A DNA stretch of 64,000 nt from Primulina eburnea (Eukaryota > Streptophyta > Magnoliopsida > Lamiales > Gesneriaceae): NCBI RefSeq assembly GCF_022965805.1, contig NC_133101.1, positions 47,076,342 to 47,140,341 on the forward strand. Direction: 5' to 3'. A model generated the notes under the pieces. It saw only the letters and a list, made by a program, of their open reading frames with translations, was not told the origin of the DNA and did no database searches. Both the position numbers and the translations under genes were made by a program. Positions 54,518-64,000 of this stretch are shown piece by piece. Positions within the stretch are counted from its first letter, which is position 1. The number at the start of each line of letters is the position of its first letter.

Positions 54518-56857
54518 GTTAGAATTTTAAAGCCTAATTTATTTAAATAGTGGTTTTAGGATTGTTAAACTTTTAAAGTTATCAATTGTATATTTTATTT
54601 TAATTATGGGATTTATTTTGTAAAGTTAGTGTGGATTAAAATTTTATTTAACATCTTAAATATTAATTAATTAGTAAATTCTAATCCCCTAATTAACCAA
54701 ACTCCCGCACACACACTACAACACACGCACACACACACATACATGGTACACAACACACACATACACATTTAATTTTTTATTTTATTTTGTTTTTTAGAGA
54801 GAAATTAGGGTTCTTGAGTCTTTCAGCACCCATCACCATTCCTTGCTTTTTCCTTGAGATTCACGACCATTTTCGAGAAGAAATCGCGTCGAAAACGTCT
54901 CCCAGTCATCCCCCGTGATCCACCGCGTCGGTATTCGTTATCTTCGAGTGTTTAGATGCAAAGGTATGTATAATCTATTGTTTCTGCATCGATCTCGTTA
55001 TATTATGTGTTGTCTTGTTTATTATGCGTAAAAAACCATGTATGTTGTGAAAGGTTTTGAGCAAAAAACGTTTGAAATAATTTTTGAATAAAAAATTTTA
55101 GATCTGAAAATGTGTCTGCTGTCATTTCAATTTCTAAAAAAAATCGGTTGGTTTTCTAAAAAACTTTCAACAAGTAAAACGTATTACTCTTCGATACCTT
55201 CGATTTGACAGCAAATTCATAATTTTTGGACAAGAAATGAGTGATTTATGAATATTTTTGTGGGACTGCTCAAACTGCACTTTTCTGAAAATGTGTTCTT
55301 GCCGTGTTCTTGAATTTTAATTGTTGCAGGCTTCGTTGGGAACCGTTGGGTTATCGCTGCTGTATTCAAGTATTGTGAGTATGATGTTGGGACGATTTTT
55401 GGTGCTTTGTTTTGTGTCGATAGGCACTTGTTTGCATTAAAATTCGTAGGAAGCAGTTTGGTTTCAAAATGTCGTGTTCACGGTTTGAGTTGCGTTTTAT
55501 GATTTGTATCGTTGTTTTGAGGCGTCATGGGAGTTTGAATCATTTCCATTACATCCTAGGATGGGTCTCGAGGTGTTGGTCCACGGTACACATGACTGAG
55601 TTAGGAGGATTAATCCACCAGTGTAGTGAGTTCCGTTGGTTTACAATTCTAGAGCCTACACGGACCCGGACCCGGACCCGGACCCTGACACAAGGTCTGT
55701 GCCCTTGTTTCATTCGTGGTGTGAGTTTTCAGATTCTACACGAACCCGGAGCCGGACCCTGACATGGGGTCCGTGTCTTTGTTAATTTCTTAGGTTGAGT
55801 GTGCTGAGGCTACATGGACCCAAACCCGGATGTATACACGGGGTCCGTGTCTTCCATGTTGGGGAAAAGTTCACACTTCATATAGGTATTGTTTCGAGGT
55901 TCGATGTCATGGTTTATTACGATGATTAAATGAGGTCGAGTCCCGAGAGATTTAGAACGTCATAAAAAAAATTGTCATTTTTGGGTGTGAGCATGACTAA
56001 TACGTCTAAGTTATAAAAGATAAGTGTTTTAATTCATGTTAGTATGTGTAGCAGTGGCCCCAAACGATATCCAACGAATCCCTCAATGCCATGTAGGTGT
56101 GTTCGACGTGCAAAGGAAAATATTTTATGTTTTTGAGATATACTAAATGTCTTGTGACCAATTATGAACGGGTTTGGAAGTCGGTGAACGTAGACGAGGA
56201 CCTCTCCTCCCCGGTAAAGCATGACAGGGGATCTTATGTATGTGGTAGTGGATTTTCCCTGCCAGCCCAGTACTGTGGTTTAGTCTGATCAGCACATTTA
56301 TGTATGGTTCACTTGCTTTGAAACATATCTCTACGCAAAAGGATGACTTTTATGCATGTTCAAGTATGTATGATGCAAGTATGTTTATAAAAAGTTTTAT
56401 GATGATGGCACGTCTATGTTTATGATGTTACGTTCAAGTTTTAAGTATGTAAGCTCTATTTTAAAGATGCATGTGGTTTTATTATGTATTATTTGTTATC
56501 TCCAGTTTATACATGTTGAGTTTTTAGATTCACTAGACTTGATCGATGCAGGTGAGGACGAGTGTGAGGAGACGAGGGGTGTGGACCAAGGAGCCGGCTT
56601 GGACTAAGTAGGAGGCTAAACCCGAGGACCGCTAATGTTTTAAGATTTTTAGTCCTAATGTTTTTAACTATGATTTCAAGAGATGTGTTTACATTGATTA
56701 AACCAGTACTTTTAGAAAATTTATTCGTTATATTTTTATTGCAAAAATTTGGATGAACAACTTATTTTAAATAGGAATTTGAAGGTTTATTTTTTATCTA
56801 AGAAAAATTTTATTTTTCCACAAATTTTAAAGTAGTATAAAAGTACGGTACGTTACA
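54518..56857 (+). mobile_element. 5' LTR of Tekay-type element, left-truncated
   Basis: It matches 16925-19467 and ends CGGTACGTTACA, directly before the primer-binding site. Where the other copies have a GCGCC/GGCGC island, this copy has a block of ACCCGG repeats (about 55655-55830) between the same flanking sequences. Confidence 0.8.
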
Positions 56858-56859
56858 GT

Positions 56860-56873
56860 TGGTATCAGAGCGG
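56860..56873 (+). other. tRNA-Met primer-binding site of Tekay element
   Basis: TGGTATCAGAGCGG lies two bases after the LTR end. The first twelve bases match the consensus exactly. Confidence 0.9.
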
Positions 56874-57089
56874 TGTTCTTGTAAAGGGTTATGCCTATTG
56901 CCAGTTGCGAGAAGCTCACAAAGTCACACATCAAATCTGTAAGTTTTAAAGTTTTAAATTCTTTCATGTATTAAGCACCCAGTCTTGATTTCATCATGTG
57001 CATATTTAAATTCAAATTACGTACTCTTATGATATTAATATTATGTTCATGCATATTGGGTTTACGTGTTGGGTAATTGTTGGAACAGC

Positions 57090-58150
57090 ATGCCTCCTAG
57101 ACGTATGGTTGCCCCTGGAGCAAGGGAGGAGGGCAAAGAAACTCGGGATGGGGAGAGGGCCACTCCTCCTCGTCCACCCCCAGATATGCAGGCTCAGATG
57201 CTTCCAGGGATGACCCAGTTCGCACAGTTTGTGGGGAACCAGACTGCAGTATACACTGGGGCGAGGACCAGACCGAAATCAGTCTACGAGATGTTTAAGA
57301 GGATGGATCCAAAGGAGTTCTCGGGGACTACTGACCCGATGATAGCTGAAGGATGGATTAATTCCATTGAAGTAATCTTTGCATTTATGAAGCTTCAAGA
57401 CGCAGACATGGTCAGGAGTGCCACATTCCTTCTGACAGGGGACGCCAGGCTGTGGTGGGAGAGCGCGTCTGTGTCGGTGAATCTGCAGACTCTGTAAAGA
57501 TGCAGATGTTCATAAAACAGCTTTAAGGAGGTCTTTTACTCCAAGTACATCACTGAGGAAGTACGATCCAGATTGACCAGGGAGTTTATGACGCTACGAC
57601 AGGGAGACATCAGTGTAGCAGATTTTTTCAGAAAGTTTGAGAGGGGTGTCACTCTATACCCCTGATTGCAAATGATAGGCAATTTATGGATGGTTTGCGG
57701 CCGATCTTGCGCCGTGATGTTCGAGTTTTTGATCCTAGTACTTATGCAGTTGCCGGTGTCGAGAGCCTTGAAAGCAGAGCAGGAAAAGAGGGACATTAAG
57801 AACGATAGGCAGGGCAAGAGGCCCTATCAAGCACCTCAGCAGCAGCAGCAACAGCAACGACCCCAGTTCAAGAGGCTTTTCCAAGGACAGCAGGGGAAGA
57901 AGACATTCCAAGGACCGCCGAATGGCAAGGGTCCTATTCCTAAACAGAAGGCTCCCAGAGGCCGGAAGAGCATCCAGTATGCCCGAAGTGCCACCGCCAG
58001 CATCCGGGACAGTGTTTATGGGGATCGGGCAAATGCTTCAAATGCGGAGCCAGCGATCACATGTTGAAGGATTGCCCACAGTGGAGGCAGCCGACCCAGG
58101 TTAGAGTGTGCGCCATGCAGGCAGAGGAGGCGAACCCAGACACGACTCTG
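57090..58150 (+). pseudogene. Tekay Gag, interrupted
   Basis: The start is the ATG at 57090 (MPPRRMVAPG). The capsid core follows (EMFKRMDPKEFSGTTDPMIA; FLLTGDARLWWES) and breaks at a stop near 57495. The Gag sequence resumes at about 57525 in another frame (TREFMTLRQGDISVADFFRK), runs through a Gln-rich stretch (57838-57860) and ends with a CCHC knuckle (CFKCGASDHMLKDC, about 58030-58068). The break coincides with a short patch that matches the RT region. Confidence 0.85.
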
Positions 58151-58311
58151 CTCACTGGTAACTTATTTAATCCATCACCGCATTATTTTTGTTGTGCATG
58201 TTTCAAATTTTTTGGATTATTACTGTGCTAGTTATTATTTTTGGTGACTTGTGTAGAGGTTTTTCTACTATGCATGAGGTTAAGATTAGAATTTTGGGGA
58301 TATAAGTTTTT

Positions 58312-58686
58312 GTGTTGTACCAACGTCTCTCAGGAAATATTTTCATTAAGAGGGTAGCCTTGAAGGCCTTGATAGATTCAAGGGCCACACACTCTTTTAT
58401 TTCGGAGACGTTCGCTAATCATATGGATGTGAAGTCCGTTGGACTCGACGTGAGCTATTCAATGACAGTCCCATCAGGGGAAGAATTATTAGCTACTAGC
58501 GTGGTCAGAGGCATTGATCTTGAACTGCAAGGCCACCTAGTTTATGCCAATCTATTCTCGTTGCTGATGCCAGAATTTGATATTATCTTGGGAATGGACT
58601 GGTTGACAAAGAACATAGTTCTTATTTACTTTCAGAAAAAGATCAGTGTTGGTAAAACCATTGGGCATGGAGCAGTTTCTCTTTGA
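58312..58686 (+). pseudogene. Tekay protease with altered active site
   Basis: The frame contains a retropepsin-like segment whose active site reads LIDSRATHSFIS where DSGATHSFIS is the family form, a glycine to arginine change that should inactivate it. The C-terminal block (MPEFDIILGMDWL) is conserved. Confidence 0.85.
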
Positions 58687-58899
58687 GCCGGATAGATGGA
58701 GGAGTTTCCCTCGCATGATCTCTTGCATGCAGGCACATAGACTTCTTCATAAGGGTTGTCAGGCTTTCTTGACCAGAATTGTTTTCAGCGCCTGACCTAC
58801 CCAATACATCGATATCAGATGTATCAGTAGTCCGAGATTTTCCTGACGTCTTTCCAGATGACGTCACAGGCCTTCCACCAGAGAGAGATGTGGATTTTT

Positions 58900-60771
58900 C
58901 CATTGACCTTGTGCCAGGCACCGTACCGTTTAGCTCCAGCTGAGATGTTAGAACTCAAACAATAGATTCAGGTGCTTCTAGATAAATAATTCATCCACCC
59001 TAGTTTCTCACCATGGGGCGCACCAGTACTCTTCGTAAACAAGAAGGATGGGAGCATGAGGTTGTGTATCGATTATCGAGAAATAAACAAGGTAACGATC
59101 AAGAATAAATACCCACTTCCAAAGATCGAGGATTTGTTCGATCAGTTGCAGGGAGCCACAATGTTCTCTAAGATAGATCTATGATATGGGTATCATCATC
59201 TGAAGGTAAAGGATTCAGATGTTCATAAAACAGCTTTCAGGACCAAATATGGGCACTACGAGTTCTTAATAATTCTTTTTGGACTGACAAATGCTTCAGC
59301 GATATTTATGGACCTCATGAATCGAGTATTTCAGCCCTACCTTGATCAGTTCGTCATAGTGTTCATTGAAGACATTCTTATCTACTCGAAGAGCCACGAG
59401 GAGCACCGTCAACACTTGGGTACAGTTTTGCAGATATTGCAGAGTCACAAGTTGTTTGCAAAATTAAGTAAGTGTGAATTCTGGTTGGAGAGGGTAGCGT
59501 TTTTGGGGCATATAATATCTAGCAGTGGTGTTGAGGTGGATCCAGCTAAGGTGGCAATAGTTAATGAGTGGGTTGACCTAAAGAATGCGTCAGAGATCTG
59601 CAGTTTCCTAGGCTTAGCAGGCTACTACAAGAAATTCATTCAGGGATTTTCTTCGATAGCAGTGCTACTCAACTCATTGACTAAAAAGTATGCTAAATTC
59701 ATATGGAGTGATAAATGTAATAAGAGCTTTGATACTTTGAAGCAAGCTCTTATTTCAGCGCCGCTGTTAGCCATGCCAGCACGGCAAGGAAATTTTATCC
59801 TATACACCAATGCTTCTAAGCTCGGTTTAGATGCAATTTTGATGCAGCATGATCGGGTTATAGCTTATGCCTCCAGACAGTTGAATGTGCATGAGAACAA
59901 CTATCCGACTCATGATCTTGAGTTAGCTGTTGTTGTCTTTGCGTTGAAGATATGGAGACATTATTTGTATGGCGAGAAATGCCAGATATTCGCTGATCAC
60001 AAGAGTCTCAAGTATTTCTCACGCAGAAAGAACTGAATATGAAACAAAAATGGTGGTTAGAGTTAGTTAAAAACTACGATTGCGAGATTAACTACCATTC
60101 AAGGAAGGCTAATTTGGTGGCAGATGCTTTGAGCAGAAAAGTTTCAGTCATAGCAAAGCTGTCAGCGCAGAGATCTCTTCATTCAGAGATTCAAAGATTT
60201 GATTTAGAGGTGTATCCTAAGGGCAGAGCTCCTAAGTTCTCTAATCTGGTGGTCTAGTCTTCCTTGCTAGATCGAATCTTAGAGGTTAGTCTTCGGATGA
60301 TCAGTTACAGAAATGAAAACTGAAGGATGAAGCCAAGGATAGTGTACTCTTTACAGTGTCTGATGGCATTGTGAGATACAGAGGAAGGATGTGGGTGCCT
60401 AGTGTTGATTCGATCAGAGAGGATATTTTGATAGAGGCACATGCATCTCCGTATTCTATCCATCCAGGAGGTACTAAGATGTACAAGGATGTGCAGATTT
60501 TATATTGGTGGCCAGGTATGAAGCGAGACGTCCCCTGATTTGTGTTTGAATGCCTCACTTGTCAGCAAGTGAAAGCAGAGAATCAGAGGCCAGCAGTATT
60601 GCTTAAGCCGCTCCCTATCCCCGAGTGGAAATGGGAGAATATCACCATGGACTTCATGGTCGGTTTTCCGAGGTTAGTCAGAGGATCTAATGCCATTTGG
60701 GTTATAGTGGATCGACTTTCTAAGTCAGCGTACTTCTTACCCGTGAAGATGACTTTCTACATGACTCACTA
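58900..60771 (+). pseudogene. Tekay RT, RNase H and partial integrase
   Basis: RT begins near 58920 ([10 protein letters not shown]), with several stops, then [20 protein letters not shown], and the catalytic box reads FIEDILIYS instead of FIDD. The long frame 59308-60036 continues through the thumb ([20 protein letters not shown]) to RNase H ([15 protein letters not shown], aspartate to asparagine at the first catalytic position). Integrase fragments follow (60356-60538 zinc region; 60542-60770, [20 protein letters not shown]) and end abruptly at 60771. Changes at catalytic codons are mostly G to A, as from decay of methylated cytosines. Confidence 0.88.
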
Positions 60772-62133
60772 TGTGGGGACCCGGACGCTAATTCATTTCT
60801 TAATCGTTCTTGGGAATAATTCAATCAATTAAGATAAACATAGCTATATTTTTTTTAAAAATACAAATGCGGAACGTAAATGAATCGGTCTAATATAGAC
60901 ATCAATATAAAGTACAAGTCTTGTACAATTATATTACAAACAAACTAGGGTTCAACTACTATGTATCAAGTACTGAATCCTAATCTACTTCTGATCCGGA
61001 TCTCCATGCTAACTTGTCCTCTCTCATCCTCTTCTTGACCCTGATCCTGTCCCACCTGTTGTCATGCACACATACAAACACGACAACAGCCGGATAACTC
61101 CGGTGAGACTATAATCCCAGTATAAACAATGAATAAATGCAATCATATAAAAACATATAAGAAAGCATAAACAGTCATCAATAACATGTATCAAATCTGA
61201 AAACATGAATCGATACAGAACTGTAACTCAACTAGTGACTCATCATCTCCGACTTGACTCATTTCTAATCTAGGGATCTCGGTTCGTGGACATTAGCACA
61301 TATATCGAATCTCCACGATAGGAGTCGATCTACTCCTAAGCAACATCGATATAAATCAAACATCCAGTGTCTTGGCATATCCGTCAATGACTAGGCATCT
61401 CCGCCCATGACTCAATACAAGCTTTGCTATAAATCTATAGACTAAGCATATCAATCTCATAAATTGCAAACATCAATGCAATAAAGTAAAGTATGTGATT
61501 TTTGGGAAACTCAAGTCCAATCTGACTCAAGTCCATCTCCCAGTTAACATTGATTTATACCTTTCTCTCTGTTGATCTGACTCTGTCGAAGTCTCGGATT
61601 CAAATCCTGCCAATATCAATCTGGCAATGAAAATATCAAATATACTGTATCAATATACCATTCAAATCAAGACATCTCAGTCTTATCAAATTCTGACAGC
61701 ACGACAGTATAATTCCAAAGTACCGGTAATACAGATCAGTATATACCAATCCCAAAAACTCATAATCAATCATAGTACAAATCGGATATCAAATCTCAAT
61801 CAATTTTATTCCAAAAATCATAACAATTCCATATGGTATCTGTTCTTCAATCCGGTTTCGATTATACGATGTCTAACATATCAAGAACACCATAAATGAA
61901 TCATATCTGATTCCTTTAATGTCATAATTTCAAATCATATCAAAACGTAGTAAAACTTACGTCTTGTCGAAGCCTTTGTCGAGAGGATCACAGTACTGAA
62001 CTCGGATCAAAATTTTGACGGGCGGATCTTTCACAATCACAAATCTAAAATATAAAAAGGCTTAATGATTTTTCAAAACTTTCTCCGGAAGCTTTTTTCT
62101 CGTTCCTTGTCTGAGTTCTGAAGGAATTAGAAC

Positions 62134-62136
<3 letters not shown>
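60772..62136 (-). mobile_element. Gypsy LTR-like fragment, minus orientation
   Basis: The plus strand starts TGTGGGGACCCGGACGC exactly where Tekay integrase stops. A block near 61030-61130 (CATGCACACATACAAACACG, GGATAACTCCGGTGAGAC) is of the kind found in minus-oriented plant gypsy LTRs. I see no primer-binding site or coding part. The right end is lost near the TA microsatellite. Confidence 0.45.
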
Positions 62137-62202
<66 letters not shown>

Positions 62203-62219
62203 ATATAAATATATATATC
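62137..62219. repeat. TA microsatellite
   Basis: About 27 uninterrupted TA units (62137-62190) continue as imperfect TATATTTATA sequence. Similar tracts occur at about 20643-20683 and 34257-34290. Confidence 0.9.
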
Positions 62220-62223
62220 ATGC

Positions 62224-64000
62224 TGTTATAATATATGCCCTGCAAGCCAACGGTTGGCTAGGAAATTTATTGACTCAAGTGAAATAAACAATCTTTATTT
62301 AATATAATTTAATTTTTTATGGTCTTGCTATAATTTATCTGTATACATATGCAAACAGCATAGATAAAGTCTTTTGTTATGCTTTAATACAAATGAATCG
62401 TAATTCGATGTTGAAACTCATTTGTAAACACTGCATATTCTAAATTTGTTCCTAGTCGATTCAGCCGCCTAAAACAGGGATAAAGGCCGCTTGAGCTCGA
62501 GACTAGCATCTGTGATGTTGTGTACTGCGTTTCTTGATAAGGACATAGAGATGTCCAAACATGCAGATGGGTAGTCATATGATGATTATACCGAACAACC
62601 CTCCCTCGGACTTTCCAAGTGTTTATCATTCATCGAGAGGTTAAGTCCGTGGTTATGATTGTACACCATTAGTCCTTACGACCCGGGACAACACTGAGGC
62701 TCTATATGCTAGGGCTGTGCTTTGACTCGTTTACCGGCTCCAGGAGAGTCATCAGCTGGCGAGGTTGGGTACAATTGCGAAACATATAGGAGCCAGTGCA
62801 TTGTAGTCAGGGATTCACCGCTCACCTACGGGTGTGGATATCCTATGTGATCTGATAAAATAATAGTGTGTGGAATCTGGCCAGAGTATGAGATGTACTT
62901 TAGAGAAGGAGTTCTCTAACAGTACATGCGATGCCACTATTTATAGTTATCACATAGTTATCAAATTATTATGCAACCCTCGATGAACCAATAGTTGCAG
63001 ATTTGATCGGGATATATGAGATGAAGGGACCGTACTGTACGTTAATCATAATCGACTGGTTCTTGCAGGCACTATCAGTGATACGTAGGGGATCATGAGG
63101 CAATGCTACTAGATGCTCTTACCATGATTCGATGGGTGTAATCAGAAATGAGTTCTGACATTTTTACTCAAGGTTTTGATGAAAAGAATGGGGCTAACTA
63201 GGGTAAGCCCGAATAAGAATAAATATTATTCTGAATCACAAAGAGTTGTGAACCCACGGCTAGCTGTATCCCTGAACTATTGACGGTCACACAAGCACTG
63301 GATTATTTGTTCCCGTTGAGAGAATAAATTCAAGGAGTTGGATTTAGATTATGATATAGTAAATTCAAAGGAGTTGAATTTATGATAACTAAAGTTTGAG
63401 AAAATAAATTCAAGTAGTTGAATTTATGATATATTAAATTCAAGAAGTTGAATTTATGAAATTCAACTCCTTGAATTTATATAATTGATAATTTAATTTA
63501 TTAAACTCAAAAGTTGAGTTTATTAAATATTAAATTTTGGAAGTGATAAATTCAAGGAGTTGAATTTAAAATTTAAATATTAAATTCAGATGTTGAATTT
63601 ATAATCGATTTAATTTATTAAACTCAAAAGTTGAGTTTATTAAAAATTAAATTAAATATAGTGGGAAGTATGTTTAATGGGATTGTAGGAGTACAAGTCC
63701 AACGTACTAAATAATTAAAGTTCTTAATGTACTTTAATTAATTAATTAAACTAGTTGAACTAGACCAATTAATTAATCAAACCCATTAATATTAATTATG
63801 GTAATTAGGTCATGGATTTTTTTTTAAATTTTGACCTAAAATCATAGCCTCCACTAATTTGGATTGTGAGATTTTTGAGAATCAAATTGATTTGTTGAAA
63901 TCTAATTACTTAATTAATGTGATTAATTAAAGGTAACAAACATTAGTTAAAATAATAAAATATTTTATTACTTTGGTTCGCCGAATCTTTAAAACAAAGA
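62224..64000 (+). other. LTR-like sequence running off the window
   Basis: TGTTATAATATATGCCCTGC at 62224 looks like a retrotransposon LTR start, followed by mixed-composition sequence without a gene. 63300-63660 contains many copies of AATTCAAGGAGTTGAATTTA-like units in direct and inverted orientation. The element, if real, continues past the window. Confidence 0.35.

Noticed and set aside
1..64000. tRNA, rRNA or ordinary host genes
   Set aside because: I found no cloverleaf-like or rRNA sequence and no gene outside transposable elements; tRNA-like matches are only primer-binding sites.

Overview
The window is nuclear DNA of a flowering plant, most likely a eudicot. It is AT-rich and made almost entirely of nested and rearranged transposable elements: Ty3/gypsy Athila and Tekay-like chromoviruses, a Ty1/copia Sirevirus, a Mutator-like DNA transposon and an integrated pararetrovirus. 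I see no ordinary intron-bearing host gene. Gene-like sequence is either transposon machinery or cargo carried by the elements. All element and domain names come from reading motifs; no database was searched.

Layout. (a) 1-4800: gag/pol-less gypsy derivative (LARD-like), minus strand, 3.4-kb LTR. (b) 4801-4942 plus 16287-16617: one Tekay-type pol end with chromodomain, split by an Athila element (4943-16281, minus strand, target duplication ATTCT on both sides); the Tekay 3' LTR follows to 19467. (c) 19876-34255: Mutator-like element with ~570-bp terminal inverted repeats, a MURA-type transposase gene (+) and a plant-mobile-domain gene (-) facing each other. A one-genome-length caulimovirid insertion (about 25409-33190) sits inside its right half. 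(d) 34256-48630: gypsy fragments in both orientations, ending in a 3.52-kb tandem duplication. (e) 48632-54517: Sirevirus with pol, an extra envelope-position ORF and a 3' LTR; its 5' half is missing. (f) 54518-60771: decayed Tekay element. (g) 60772-64000: further LTR-like sequence.

The most interesting object is the Athila element. Downstream of integrase, where Athila elements usually keep an envelope-like ORF, it carries two foreign-looking genes in the element's own orientation. One is an intronless cytokinin-activating LONELY GUY (LOG) phosphoribohydrolase, intact except for a probable single-base frameshift. The other is an intact 181-residue ORF whose basic, cysteine-rich core resembles the nucleic-acid-binding proteins of carlaviruses. 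If both readings hold, a retrotransposon has picked up a growth-hormone enzyme and a virus-type zinc-finger protein side by side.

Second tier: the Mutator-like element has a symmetric design in which each inverted repeat supplies a splice donor and each gene has an acceptor just before its ATG; the pararetrovirus landed in the 5' intron of one gene. The Sirevirus carries, upstream of its extra ORF, a second promoter-like block (TTCGGA/TCCGAA palindromes followed by TATAAATAGG) copying the architecture of its LTR promoter.
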